DNA of 64,000 bases from Pelagadaptatus aseana (GCA_040365065.1 BAABNI010000002.1:310001-374000); one strand, 5' to 3'. Shown: positions 26,646 through 36,003, counted from the stretch's first letter. Notes: generated by a model from the letters alone, not told the origin. Numbers and translations are program-made.

Positions 26646-27455
26646 TCACGGCTCTTTTTGCTGCTTTTCAAGCTTTTTGTTGGTGTGATAGACAAAATTC
26701 TGAATCGCGGTGAGCATGCCGCGCATGATATTCAATTCCATCTGATCCAGACGGATACGGCTGTAGAGTCGGCGCATCCGAGTCATGGTCTGACGGGGAT
26801 TCTCCGGGGTAAAGAAACCAAGGTCCGTCATGGTTTCCTCCAGATGCTCAAAATACATCTCCACATCTTTGTGACGGGCTGGCGGCACATCCCAGTCATC
26901 GAAGTGCGGCTCTTTACCCTCTGCCAGAGTCAACATTGCCATGCGCACCTCATAACAGAGTACCTGCACCGCAGTGGCCAGATTCAACGCGCTGTAATCG
27001 GGATTGGAGGGAATGTGCACGTGATAGTGACACTTGTGCAGCTCATCATTGGTCAAGCCCCGGTCTTCGCGGCCAAACACAACCGCTACGTCGTGGGTTT
27101 TGGCCTCGTGGATGGCTTTTTCACCAAACTCGCGGGGAGTAAACAGCGGCCATGGAATACGGCGACCACGAGCACTGGTACCCACTACCAGACCACAGTC
27201 ACCAATGGCCTCTTCCAGAGTATCCACCACAATGGCACTGTCGAGCACATCCACCGCACCCGCTGCCCGCCACACCGCGCGATCGGCGGGATATTCTTTC
27301 GGGGCAACCAGATAGAGGCTGGACAACCCCATGTTTTTCATGGCGCGGGCCGCGCCGCCAATATTGCCGGGATGGGTGGTATTCACCAGAACCACCCGAA
27401 CCTTTTTCAGCAGCTCTTCGGCGGAACCACTGGCAGAAATACGGTGCTCAGACAT
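26646..27455 (-). CDS. trmJ: tRNA (Cm32/Um32) methyltransferase TrmJ
   Basis: 269-residue SPOUT methyltransferase that 2'-O-methylates position 32 of tRNAs. Knot motifs are present: NTTHPGNIGGAARAMKNMGL, FGREDRGLTNDEL and IPSNPDYSALNLATAVQ. I use the ATG at 27455 (MSEHRISAS), not the longer frame, because the family starts shortly before the first strand. It sits upstream of iscR and divergent from suhB, the same neighbourhood as in Escherichia coli. Confidence 0.95.
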   Translation of the reverse strand: MSEHRISASGSAEELLKKVRVVLVNTTHPGNIGGAARAMKNMGLSSLYLVAPKEYPADRAVWRAAGAVDVLDSAIVVDTLEEAIGDCGLVVGTSARGRRIPWPLFTPREFGEKAIHEAKTHDVAVVFGREDRGLTNDELHKCHYHVHIPSNPDYSALNLATAVQVLCYEVRMAMLTLAEGKEPHFDDWDVPPARHKDVEMYFEHLEETMTDLGFFTPENPRQTMTRMRRLYSRIRLDQMELNIMRGMLTAIQNFVYHTNKKLEKQQKEP

Positions 27456-27665
27456 AACCAAATAGGGTTTCAGATCAAAAAGGGCGCGCATTGTACCAAA
27501 CACAACGCCCGTTAACACGCTTTGGGCTATGCTATTGGTTCCGGGAGCGCTATAATCCGCCGCCTTTGGCCTCCCGCCACAAGTTAACCGTTTTAACTGT
27601 GGTTGCGAGATCGGCCCGCTCTTTTACATACAATCGTTGAACCTATTGATATTGGATGGTGCCCC

Positions 27666-28463
27666 ATGGAACCCATGCTAACTATAGCGCTGCGCGCTGC
27701 CCGCAAAGCCGGTGAATTAATTGAACGCGCAATGGAGCGCGTGGACGTTGTTTCTTTCGAAGAGAAAGGCCGCAACGACTTTGTGACTGAAATTGATCAG
27801 GCTTCCGAAAAGGAAATCATCTATCACCTGCGTAAAGCCTACCCGGACCACACCATTGTGGGCGAAGAAACCGGACGCAGCGAAGGGGACAGCGATTACG
27901 AGTGGATCATCGACCCACTTGATGGCACCACCAACTTTATTCACGGCATTCCCCACTTCGCTATTTCCATCGCCTGTCTCTATAAGGGCCAGATTCAGCA
28001 CGCCGTAGTTCTCGACCCAATCAAACGTGAAGAATTTACCGCCAGCCGTGGCAAGGGTGCCGCTCTCAACGGCCGCCGCATCCGTGTATCCGGTCGCAAG
28101 GGCCTGTCTGGCGCATTAATCGGTACCGGCATCCCGTTTAACGGCTACGCCTACGACAATATGATGCCCTATCTGGCCGCTCTGAATGAGATTGCCGGCC
28201 AAACCGCAGGCATTCGCCGCCCGGGCGCCGCATCTCTGGACCTGGCCTATGTCGCTGCCGGACGTTTTGACGGCTTCTGGGAGATGAACCTGAAATCCTG
28301 GGATATCGCAGCCGGTTTGCTGCTGGTTAAAGAAGCCGGCGGTATGGTCAGTGATTTCCGCGGTGGCAATGACTGCATGAAGAGTGGCAACGTTGTGTGC
28401 GCCTCACCGAAAGTGTTTAAACCGTTGCTGCAGGTTGTTGGTAAACATATGGGGAAAATTTAA
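27666..28463 (+). CDS. suhB: Inositol-1-monophosphatase family protein SuhB
   Basis: 265-residue metal-dependent phosphatase of the IMPase family. Metal ligands are E67 (GEET) and D83/D86 in WIIDPLDGTTNF, plus the second signature WDIAAGLLLVKEAGG. SuhB also joins ribosomal RNA antitermination complexes in Enterobacteria. The start MEPMLTIALRAARKAG matches the conserved SuhB N-terminus, so I use 27666. It is divergent from trmJ across 210 bp and ends at a strong bidirectional terminator. Confidence 0.95.
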   Translation: MEPMLTIALRAARKAGELIERAMERVDVVSFEEKGRNDFVTEIDQASEKEIIYHLRKAYPDHTIVGEETGRSEGDSDYEWIIDPLDGTTNFIHGIPHFAISIACLYKGQIQHAVVLDPIKREEFTASRGKGAALNGRRIRVSGRKGLSGALIGTGIPFNGYAYDNMMPYLAALNEIAGQTAGIRRPGAASLDLAYVAAGRFDGFWEMNLKSWDIAAGLLLVKEAGGMVSDFRGGNDCMKSGNVVCASPKVFKPLLQVVGKHMGKI

Positions 28464-28480
28464 TCCCCGCTGCGTAAAAC

Positions 28481-28509
28481 AAAAAAAGGGGCCATAGGCC
28501 CCTTTTTTT
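28481..28509. terminator. Bidirectional terminator between suhB and acyl-CoA dehydrogenase
   Basis: Perfect 13-bp stem AAAAAAAGGGGCC / GGCCCCTTTTTTT with an ATA loop. Poly-A on one side and poly-T on the other let it end transcripts of both convergent genes. Confidence 0.9.
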
Positions 28510-28529
28510 GTTTCTGATCAGACAATAAC

Positions 28530-29669
28530 TCAGCCAGCTAAGGACAAATCAGCAAACTTTTGCTGCGAATAATCCGCATCACCAAACAGCACATTGATCA
28601 TCATCAGGCGCTTAACGTAGTGACCCACATCCAGCTCATCGGTCATACCAATACCACCGTGAATCTGAAAAGCCTCATCGCCAACCAGTTTACCGGCACG
28701 GCCCACCATAACTTTCAAAGCCAGCACATCCTGAGCTGCTTCCGGCTTGCCCTCAGCCACAGAACAGACCGCGCGATAAAGCAGTGAACGGGTTTGTTCA
28801 CAGGCCATAAACATTTCCACCATACGGTGCTGCAAAGCCTGAAACTTACCAATAGCCACACCAAATTGTTCACGGGTCTTGGTGTACTCAACGGTGGTAT
28901 TTTTCAGTTTATCCATAATGCCAACCGCTTCAGCGCCTACCGCTACAGTAGCCTCCTGAACCACTTTTTGCAGCAGTGCCACACCCTGATCCTGCTCGCC
29001 AACCAGATCCGCGGCAGCAACAGTCACATCCTTGAACGCGACATTGGCAACCATCTGGCCATCCATCATGCGGAACGGGGTTTTAGTGACACCTGCTGCA
29101 CTGGCATCCACCACAAACAGTGAGACACCTGAATCACTGATGGACTCGCCACTGGTGCGCGCAGCAACAATCAGCTTATCGGCCGCAGCACCATTGATAA
29201 CCACAGACTTTTCGCCATTGATGACAAAACCATCACCACTGGACTGGGCAGTGGTTTCAACATTATTGAGATCGAAGCGACTCTGCTTTTCCGCAAAGGC
29301 GACAGCACCCTGTAGCTCCCCACCAATGATGGCAGGAATCAGGTTTTCCTGCTGTGCCGCCGTGCCACCATCGCGCAGCAAACCACCGAACAACAGAACC
29401 GTCGCCAAATAAGGTTCCAGCACCAGGCCTTTACCCAACTCTTCCATAACCACAACGTTGTCGGCCACACCGCCGCCAAAGCCGCCCTGCTCTTCGGTAA
29501 AGGGTACCGACAACCAACCCAACTCGGCAAAGGTCTGCCAGTTTTCTGCACTGAAACCTGCGTCGCTCTTGGCCAGTTTTTCGCGGGTGGTAAATTCGTA
29601 CTGATCCTGAACAAATTTGCTGATGCTGTCACGCAGCATGTTTTGCTCTTCGGTAAATGAAAAATTCAT
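28530..29669 (-). CDS. Acyl-CoA dehydrogenase, small-subunit type
   Basis: 379-residue acyl-CoA dehydrogenase of the PimD-like small-subunit group, with an N-terminal helical domain, a shorter middle domain (VAFAEKQSRFD) and the C-terminal FAD-binding helices (ALQHRMVEMF, QIHGGIGMTDE). It is encoded 30 bp after a second acyl-CoA dehydrogenase; such adjacent pairs commonly form heteromeric enzymes. It would introduce the alpha-beta double bond in an acyl-CoA of unknown structure. Last gene of a three-gene beta-oxidation-type operon. Confidence 0.88.
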   Translation of the reverse strand: MNFSFTEEQNMLRDSISKFVQDQYEFTTREKLAKSDAGFSAENWQTFAELGWLSVPFTEEQGGFGGGVADNVVVMEELGKGLVLEPYLATVLLFGGLLRDGGTAAQQENLIPAIIGGELQGAVAFAEKQSRFDLNNVETTAQSSGDGFVINGEKSVVINGAAADKLIVAARTSGESISDSGVSLFVVDASAAGVTKTPFRMMDGQMVANVAFKDVTVAAADLVGEQDQGVALLQKVVQEATVAVGAEAVGIMDKLKNTTVEYTKTREQFGVAIGKFQALQHRMVEMFMACEQTRSLLYRAVCSVAEGKPEAAQDVLALKVMVGRAGKLVGDEAFQIHGGIGMTDELDVGHYVKRLMMINVLFGDADYSQQKFADLSLAG

Positions 29670-29699
29670 AACGTCTTATCCTTTTTCTCTTATCAGCAC

Positions 29700-30878
29700 T
29701 TACAGGCCAAGTACAAACTTGGAAATGATGTTTTTCTGGACTTCGTTAGAGCCGCCATAGACGGTTGCCGCGCGTCCATACATGTAGGAAATGCGAGCCT
29801 CATTGGCAAAATCATGACCACTGAGGTCTGCTTCGCCCTGAAGCGCCTGGGCTCCCATGTGGTAACCCGAAAGATCCATCCACATCTTTTGGATAGACTG
29901 CTGGATTTCGGTACCTTTGATTTTTAGCAAGGAAGACTCGGCACCCGGCGCACTGCCAGATGCGGTAGCCGCCAATACACGCAATTCGGTGTACTCCAGC
30001 GCCATCAGCTCGACTTCAATGTCGGTCAGATTTTTGCGGAATGCGGGATCTTCAATGATCGCCTTACCACCCGAGAGAATCTCAGCCGCGGCAGATTTCA
30101 ACTCGCGAATCTGGCGCTTGGATTCAGCCACGCCCGCAATCGCGGTACGCTCGTGTTGCAACAAGGCCTTGGCGTAGGTCCAGCCTTTATCCTGCTCACC
30201 GATGCGGTTGGCAACCGGCACACGCACATTATTGAACTCCACTTCGTTCAAGGTGTGGCGATTATCGATACCGATGATCGGATTGACCTTGATCCCGGGG
30301 GACTTCATATCGATCAGCAGAAAGGTGATGCCGTCCTGATTCTTACCACTGGAATCGGTGCGCACCAGACAGAAAATCCAATCGGCGTACTGAGCGTAGG
30401 TGGTCCAGATTTTGGCGCCATTGACGACGTAATCATCGCCATCCAATTCCGCCTTGGTCTTGAGTGACGCCAAATCGGAACCGGAACCCGGCTCTGAATA
30501 ACCCTGACACCACCAGTCATCGCTGTTGAGAATGCGCGGCAGGAATTTTTGCTTCTGCTCTTCGCTGCCAAAGCCATAGATCACAGGGGCAACCATGCTC
30601 AAACCAAACGGAATGGTATCGGGCGCACCAACCAGAGAGCGTTCATTTTCATAGATATAATTCTGGGTTGGCGTCCAGCCTGCACCGCCATACTGGGTTG
30701 GCCAGTTGGGGGCTACCCAGCCCTTGTCATTGAGCTTTCTCTGCCACTCAATTTGCGCATCTTTATAGGTGGCTTTGTCATCCAGCCTTGCTTTTAATTC
30801 ATCGGTAAAAGTCTCTGTCAAAAAGGCTCTTACTTCTTCGCGAAACGCCAGATCTTCGGCGGACAATGTCGTATCCAC
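29700..30878 (-). CDS. Acyl-CoA dehydrogenase, large-subunit type
   Basis: 392-residue acyl-CoA dehydrogenase of the PimC-like group. The flavin/substrate motif GYSEPGSGSDLASLKTKA, the KIWTTYAQYADW block and the C-terminal YGGSNEVQKNIISKFVLGL are present. The start is GTG at 30878 with AGAGGAT before it. It lies between an enoyl-CoA hydratase gene and the small-subunit-type dehydrogenase; the three probably degrade one branched, dicarboxylic or steroid-like acyl-CoA, but the substrate is not determinable. Confidence 0.88.
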   Translation of the reverse strand: MDTTLSAEDLAFREEVRAFLTETFTDELKARLDDKATYKDAQIEWQRKLNDKGWVAPNWPTQYGGAGWTPTQNYIYENERSLVGAPDTIPFGLSMVAPVIYGFGSEEQKQKFLPRILNSDDWWCQGYSEPGSGSDLASLKTKAELDGDDYVVNGAKIWTTYAQYADWIFCLVRTDSSGKNQDGITFLLIDMKSPGIKVNPIIGIDNRHTLNEVEFNNVRVPVANRIGEQDKGWTYAKALLQHERTAIAGVAESKRQIRELKSAAAEILSGGKAIIEDPAFRKNLTDIEVELMALEYTELRVLAATASGSAPGAESSLLKIKGTEIQQSIQKMWMDLSGYHMGAQALQGEADLSGHDFANEARISYMYGRAATVYGGSNEVQKNIISKFVLGL

Positions 30879-30906
30879 AATTAATCCTCTCGATGTTACT
30901 GTTTAA

Positions 30907-31689
30907 TCATTGTTTGTTTTGACTGCGCCCTTGCTCCTGAACACGCTGGCGATTATTCGCTACCGTATCCCGGGCCATGACCGCGGTGAACTCTTTAAAA
31001 ACTTTGGCTTCGTAGGCCAGACCGGACTGCAAATCGTGCTGCCAGCCATAATCCATGGTGTCACGAATACTGGACATGGCCCGCGCGTCATTACTCAACA
31101 TGGCATCGGCAAGCATTCTGGCCTTATCCATCAATTCTGAAGCCGGAACCACGTGATTTACTAACCCCCAGGACAGCGCCTCCTCGGCAGAAATAAAGCG
31201 ACCTGTGAGGCTTAACTCTTTGGCGCGACTGATGCCAATCAAACGGGGGAGTTTTTGGCTCATTCCCCAGGAGGGAACCAAACCAACACGGGCGTGGGTA
31301 TCAGCAAATTTGGCGGTATCACTTGCGATAAGAAAATCGCAAGCCAGCGCCAACTCAAAACCGCCAGTAATGGCACAACCATTGACGGCACCTATGACGG
31401 GACAGCCGCAATTTTGGACCGACTCAATGATGTCGCAACTGTCCAATCGCTCGAGAAACTGATCAGTACCTTCAGACAACTCTTTCAAATCCAGGCCTGC
31501 ACAAAAAGCCCGATCGCCTTCTCCGGTAATAATGACAACCTGAATACTGGTATTGGATTTGACCTGGTTAAAAGCATTCGACAACTCCAGCAACAGATTG
31601 CTGGACATCGAATTCATCGCTTGCGGCCGATTGAGTCGAATGGTCGCGACGCCTGAATCCACTTCGAAAAGTATTTGTTGATATTGCAT
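30907..31689 (-). CDS. Enoyl-CoA hydratase/isomerase family protein
   Basis: 260-residue crotonase-fold protein. The oxyanion-hole regions are AFCAGLDLKEL and GAVNGCAITGGFELALACD, and the block ADTHARVGLVPSWGMS follows. The position of one usual catalytic Glu appears occupied by a His in ADTHARVG, so isomerase or other crotonase chemistry is possible. A GGGAGG site precedes the start. It is the first gene of the operon with two acyl-CoA dehydrogenases, 28 bp before the next. Confidence 0.86.
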   Translation of the reverse strand: MQYQQILFEVDSGVATIRLNRPQAMNSMSSNLLLELSNAFNQVKSNTSIQVVIITGEGDRAFCAGLDLKELSEGTDQFLERLDSCDIIESVQNCGCPVIGAVNGCAITGGFELALACDFLIASDTAKFADTHARVGLVPSWGMSQKLPRLIGISRAKELSLTGRFISAEEALSWGLVNHVVPASELMDKARMLADAMLSNDARAMSSIRDTMDYGWQHDLQSGLAYEAKVFKEFTAVMARDTVANNRQRVQEQGRSQNKQ

Positions 31690-31854
31690 GAAACCTCCCG
31701 TGAGAAGCTCACCTTAACAACACTCAACACCCCGGCTAACGACTGATACTGACAACTTTTCTGACAATTTCTATCGGATAATTGTTACAATAGGAACGAT
31801 TGACAGGGCCGTCGCAATAACAACAAAAATCAAAAAGGCACTTAGACCCACACA

Positions 31855-32286
31855 ATGAAAATTAAACAGGAACTGTACTTCTACGTCGGCATATTTATCA
31901 GCGTAATCATTGTCACCTCACTGGTAACCTATTACCCGTCGACCGGCGGTGTATTTGGCAGCGAACGCGGAGGTTACAGCAACAAGGTAACCGCCCCTCT
32001 GGGTCTGTTTGCCGGCCATGACATCTGTATTGAGGCCATTCACAAAAACGCCAACGGCAAAGTCATCACCCTGACATCCGACGATAGAACCGCCAAATAT
32101 CAGGGTTACAACGACTCCAATCAAATTACGTTTATCGCAGAAGTCCAGCCGCCCAATCGCCCATTTCTATCTGAGCAACGCTCGACCGTGCATGTATCCT
32201 TTCGCTGCACGACGTCAGCCAAGACCAACAAACTTTTGAGCTTATCCCAACACGTGGACGATATTCACGGCATCAATCAACAGTAA
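31855..32286 (+). CDS. Hypothetical protein with one N-terminal membrane segment
   Basis: 143 residues, not recognised. Residues 8-27 (FYVGIFISVIIVTSLVTYY) form a membrane anchor or uncleaved signal. The rest is polar with two cysteines (DICIEA and SFRCTT) that could pair in the periplasm, and looks like a small beta-rich domain. It is a lone gene between the divergent enoyl-CoA hydratase and the convergent acyltransferase gene, whose stop lies 11 bp from its own. Coding is supported by its unbroken length, good codon use and the lack of an alternative frame. Confidence 0.6.
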   Translation: MKIKQELYFYVGIFISVIIVTSLVTYYPSTGGVFGSERGGYSNKVTAPLGLFAGHDICIEAIHKNANGKVITLTSDDRTAKYQGYNDSNQITFIAEVQPPNRPFLSEQRSTVHVSFRCTTSAKTNKLLSLSQHVDDIHGINQQ

Positions 32287-32296
32287 CAAAGCTGTT

Positions 32297-33508
32297 TTAG
32301 GACAGCTTGGCGATGACCGGATTGGCGTAGATCCCCAGCAGGATATCCCTCTGCAAATCGTCAACTTTGCATAGGCGGGCCATCAGCGCCAGCTTTTGCG
32401 CATGGAAGTTTTCACTGTCGAACGCCTCCTGAGACGCCCCAACGGGCAAGTCACTGGCTTTGCCTGTGAGCATCTCATAAGCCAGCAGGTTACTTGGGTG
32501 CAACACGTAGTTATCCCAGATCTGACGATCAATTTCAGCCGCCACCTGATCTGTTGACTCGTATTCACCAGCAAGAACATCACCAAAGGCTACATGGACT
32601 GAGCCTTTATCACCGGCAATGCCCGCCGCAATACTGGCCACGTCTTCATGCTCGGACTTTTCATAATTGCCGGTCTGCTGCAGGGTGTGGAGCTCATTGG
32701 TTTTCGCCGCATCACAGGGGTCCCACTCATAGGAGATGGCTACCGGCACAATGTTTGATTCACCGATGTAGTCCGTGAGACTCATGGCCTTTGGCTTACT
32801 CAAGGCCAACATGCTGATCACCGCAGCGTTGGTGGCATCACGGCCATCTTTGGCCCGACCTTCACGCTGGGCAATCCAGAGATTGCTTTTTTCTTCAACA
32901 ATGGAGTGGTGCATATAAGCCGACAAATGCTTGGAGGCTTTGAATTTTTCCCGATTGGTTTCTGCTGAGCGATTGACAATAAAACTCTTGTTCAAACGCA
33001 TCAAATCCGACACATAAGGCTTGGTGAGCAGATTATCACCAATGGCAATCCGCACGGTGTCGTAACCGTTTGAATGCAGTGCCCAGTTAATAAACGCCGG
33101 GTCCATAGCAATGTCGCGGTGATTGCTGATAAACAGGTAGGGCTTATCGGGATCCAGCTTATCCAACCCGGAAATGCTGAAATGATCGACGCGCTTTTGC
33201 ATCATCCGATCAAGATAACCGGAAACCAGTTGCTGTAAACCGGCAACGGAATCAATGCCATGCAACTGTCTCTGCAGCGCCTTACTCACCAGCGGTTTGA
33301 GCAACCAACCCATGCCGCTCGCCGCCTTGGGAAAGCGCAGACGACACAGTGCGTTGATCAGCTCCGGATCTTTCACCAGTCGATCCAGTGCCGGGCGCAC
33401 TTCGCTGTCATTGTAGGGGCGAATATCATCAAAATTGGACATGGGGGTGGTAACTCTTACTGCAGTATTCAAGTGGGCTGCCGCGTCGATTTTAGACTGG
33501 CCGGTCAT
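32297..33508 (-). CDS. PlsC-like acyltransferase with variant catalytic motif
   Basis: 403-residue glycerol-phosphate-type acyltransferase. The catalytic motif reads ISNHRDIAMDPAF, with His130 and Asp136 five residues apart rather than the usual four, and a second block is WIAQREGRAKDG. It carries about 110 extra residues before and 130 after the core, longer than 1-acyl-glycerol-3-phosphate acyltransferase PlsC (about 250). No strong membrane helix is apparent. The start is either 33508 or ATG 33442 (MSNFDDIRPY); neither has a clear ribosome site. The PLP-enzyme gene ends 35 bp upstream. Substrate unknown. Confidence 0.8.
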   Translation of the reverse strand: MTGQSKIDAAAHLNTAVRVTTPMSNFDDIRPYNDSEVRPALDRLVKDPELINALCRLRFPKAASGMGWLLKPLVSKALQRQLHGIDSVAGLQQLVSGYLDRMMQKRVDHFSISGLDKLDPDKPYLFISNHRDIAMDPAFINWALHSNGYDTVRIAIGDNLLTKPYVSDLMRLNKSFIVNRSAETNREKFKASKHLSAYMHHSIVEEKSNLWIAQREGRAKDGRDATNAAVISMLALSKPKAMSLTDYIGESNIVPVAISYEWDPCDAAKTNELHTLQQTGNYEKSEHEDVASIAAGIAGDKGSVHVAFGDVLAGEYESTDQVAAEIDRQIWDNYVLHPSNLLAYEMLTGKASDLPVGASQEAFDSENFHAQKLALMARLCKVDDLQRDILLGIYANPVIAKLS

Positions 33509-33543
33509 TTGGTGGCGCTATTTTCCCGCAAAACGGAAAAAAA

Positions 33544-34752
33544 CTACAGCCCATTCTCCCGAATAACTTCATCCAGCGACTCTTGCAGCGCAATCATGCC
33601 ATCTTGCAACTGCTCATCGCACAGATAAGGCGCGGGCCCCAGGCGCAGCCATTGACCGTGATAATCGGTATGCACCCCGCGATCGCGCATCTTCTCGCAA
33701 AGTGATCGGGCATGGGGACTGGTCAGTGCCATAAAGCCCCCCATGTATTCAACATCCACGGGCAAATCAATTAACTCCGCTGGCAAATCAAGCTCCCTGA
33801 ACGCTTTCGCGATCAAGCTCATCTGGTGGTAATTGACGTCTGCGAGAAAATCCACGGTCAGCTCCCTGTCTTTAAAATAATCCAAAACCAGACAGGCTCG
33901 AAAATAAGGTAATGCATCAAAGGTGGAGCCATCAAAACTTCTGGCCCCTTCGGGGTAGACCAGCGGCTGTGTTGACGCCTGCTGACCCAGCGCATCAAAA
34001 TGGCCAAACCAACCCGTCACCACCGGTTTAAAAGTACGGCCTTCGGGTACGTGCATAAAACAGTTGCCGTTCCCCATCTGACAATATTTTGCACCGCCAC
34101 CCACCACAAAGGCTTGCTGCAGATTGTAATCGCGCATCGAAAACGGCTGCACATTGACACTCAGATAGGCATCCACAAACAACTCCGCCCCGAATTTCTG
34201 ACACAGAGGCAAGAGAGTATCGAGCTCCAAAGCCTGCTGACCGGTAATAAAGTTGACGGATGACACACAGACGGCGAGGGTATCGTCGTTAATCTGGGCG
34301 GCGATTCGCTCTACCAGATCACTGGCTGGCATGGCCGGCACCCTCACCAGCTCAATGGACATAGCCTGCGTCAATGCCGCCAGCTGTCTGGAAATAGAGG
34401 GATGCTCCATATCACTGGTGACGATACGCCCCCCTTTGTGCAGGGGTAATGCAGATAGAAACCGGACAAACAGATCATGAACACTGGACGCCATGGCAAT
34501 ATCTCCAGCGTCCCCCTCCAACCGATTGGCAAATCCGCGTCGCAGTCGATCGGTTCGGGCAAACACCTCATCCCAGCGTTCTTCACCGTATTTGTTCAGA
34601 CAATCCCAGTGTTCGTGATAGGCCTGTTCACAAACATCGGGCAAAGCCTGATGTATGTGGCCGGTTAACATGATCCGCTGGGCAACGGCGGCGTGGGTGT
34701 AATCTTTAGAAAGCAGGTTGGGGTATTGGCGGATGTCCTGAAGGCTGGTCAT
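33544..34752 (-). CDS. Kynureninase-like / aminotransferase class V PLP enzyme
   Basis: 402-residue fold-type I PLP enzyme. The cofactor lysine is in VVGGGAKYCQMGNG, a phosphate/Asp site in ELFVDAYLSVNV, and the C-terminal RLGPAPYLCDEQLQ block resembles kynureninase. Kynureninase would cleave kynurenine to anthranilate and alanine, but no tryptophan-pathway genes are next to it, so a related beta-lyase or desulfurase activity is possible. It lies upstream of the acyltransferase gene on the same strand. Confidence 0.72.
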   Translation of the reverse strand: MTSLQDIRQYPNLLSKDYTHAAVAQRIMLTGHIHQALPDVCEQAYHEHWDCLNKYGEERWDEVFARTDRLRRGFANRLEGDAGDIAMASSVHDLFVRFLSALPLHKGGRIVTSDMEHPSISRQLAALTQAMSIELVRVPAMPASDLVERIAAQINDDTLAVCVSSVNFITGQQALELDTLLPLCQKFGAELFVDAYLSVNVQPFSMRDYNLQQAFVVGGGAKYCQMGNGNCFMHVPEGRTFKPVVTGWFGHFDALGQQASTQPLVYPEGARSFDGSTFDALPYFRACLVLDYFKDRELTVDFLADVNYHQMSLIAKAFRELDLPAELIDLPVDVEYMGGFMALTSPHARSLCEKMRDRGVHTDYHGQWLRLGPAPYLCDEQLQDGMIALQESLDEVIRENGL

Positions 34753-34882
34753 ATCTCGTTCTTTATTGTTCTGGGGCTACCGGCATCACCACCGGCCTTA
34801 ATCCTAATTATAGGACTGCCTTGGCGCCTTTGCAGTGTGATCTGGGATAAATAACCCGGTAAAATGGCCACTTAAACCGACA

Positions 34883-35947
34883 ATGGAGCAAATGATGATC
34901 GCAAGCCTGGGCCAGTTAATCGATGCCATGGGTGTTGAATGCCAGATATTCGATATGGGGCGTCGCATTCAGGAAATCAGCAAGACCACTTTTCAGCAAT
35001 TTGAGCATCAGGATATCCCCTACCCCAGTCCTTACACTCAAAAAGCCTGGCTTGGCATCAGCTTTTGGCCCGCGGACACCCCAGAGGCACTGACGCTCTG
35101 GTTTATCCAGCTGCCTCTGGATGAGCAGGGCAAGTTACTTCAGGCCGAGCGTGACCGCTTTCTGCAACAGCTGTTGGTGGGTGCCGGAAAGAATCTCCAG
35201 GCCGCCAAGCAGGGCAACCAATTCGAAGAAGTACTCAAGGGCAACCCCTATATCTTTACCCCGACACCCGAAAAGCAGGCGAGCATTAACGCCAAAATCC
35301 GGCAGAAGCTTAACCTCGGCCACAGCCAATACTTCGATGCCGCCATCCATTATCTGCAGAGTGACCTGAACAACTGGCAGGAATTGCCCCTGCAGGGACT
35401 GGCGGATGTAGCCTGCCACTGGAGAGAACTGCAAGCCCAACTTATTCAGGCCATTCCCGAATTGCCGGCACAACCATTGATCAGTCTGTGTCAACTGCTT
35501 GAAAGCGAGCCTCTCAACTCCGAAGTCAGCGCTGCACTGTATCAACGTTTGACCGGCTTACTGGCAGACACCGGATCAGTCAAAGACGACTCCGTAAAAA
35601 GCCAGATCATTGCACTGGTCAGAGGATTGTCCCATGCCACTGACATGGAGCTGAAACAGGAGGCTCTCAGGCAATGTCTCAATAGCCCTATCGCTTCCGA
35701 CACGGAACTGCTCAGCACCATCGCCAGTCGCTGCCACATGGATCTGTTTGAACCCAGAATCTGCCAGATATTTCTGGAAAATCTGGCCCAACAACCCCCA
35801 ACCGTGTTTAACGCACTGTTAAAAGACCTGCTGTTTATCCCAGCTTTGCGCCCCTACCTGTTGGATAACCTCAATCGCCACCCAAGTCCTGCGGTAAAAT
35901 CGGCTTTCGATCAATTCACAACTTTAATTCGAAAAAATATGCACTAG
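34883..35947 (+). CDS. DUF3549 family protein
   Basis: 354 residues matching the DUF3549 pattern found in Pseudomonas-like gammaproteobacteria: a conserved N-terminus (VECQIFDMGRRIQEISKTTF, IPYPSPYTQKAWLGISFW, LPLDEQGKLLQAERDRFLQQ) and an alpha-helical HEAT-like C-terminal half. Function unknown, cytoplasmic. The first ATG is 34883, but GGAG directly before 34892/34895 (MMIASLGQL) suggests that a start there is as likely. It lies 56 bp upstream of the response regulator gene. Confidence 0.82.
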   Translation: MEQMMIASLGQLIDAMGVECQIFDMGRRIQEISKTTFQQFEHQDIPYPSPYTQKAWLGISFWPADTPEALTLWFIQLPLDEQGKLLQAERDRFLQQLLVGAGKNLQAAKQGNQFEEVLKGNPYIFTPTPEKQASINAKIRQKLNLGHSQYFDAAIHYLQSDLNNWQELPLQGLADVACHWRELQAQLIQAIPELPAQPLISLCQLLESEPLNSEVSAALYQRLTGLLADTGSVKDDSVKSQIIALVRGLSHATDMELKQEALRQCLNSPIASDTELLSTIASRCHMDLFEPRICQIFLENLAQQPPTVFNALLKDLLFIPALRPYLLDNLNRHPSPAVKSAFDQFTTLIRKNMH

Positions 35948-36003
35948 AATTAGATACTTAGAGCAGATAACTCCGCACCAACTCAGATAAGAACAATTAC
36001 CCT

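Noticed and set aside
26658..27515. 285-codon open frame antisense to trmJ
   Set aside because: trmJ has all SPOUT motifs; the opposite frame shows no domain, signal or start site.
32286..32310. Terminator between the hypothetical gene and the acyltransferase gene
   Set aside because: AAGCTGT/ACAGCTT is only a 7-bp AT-rich stem without T run and lies within the acyltransferase stop region; not strong enough to call.
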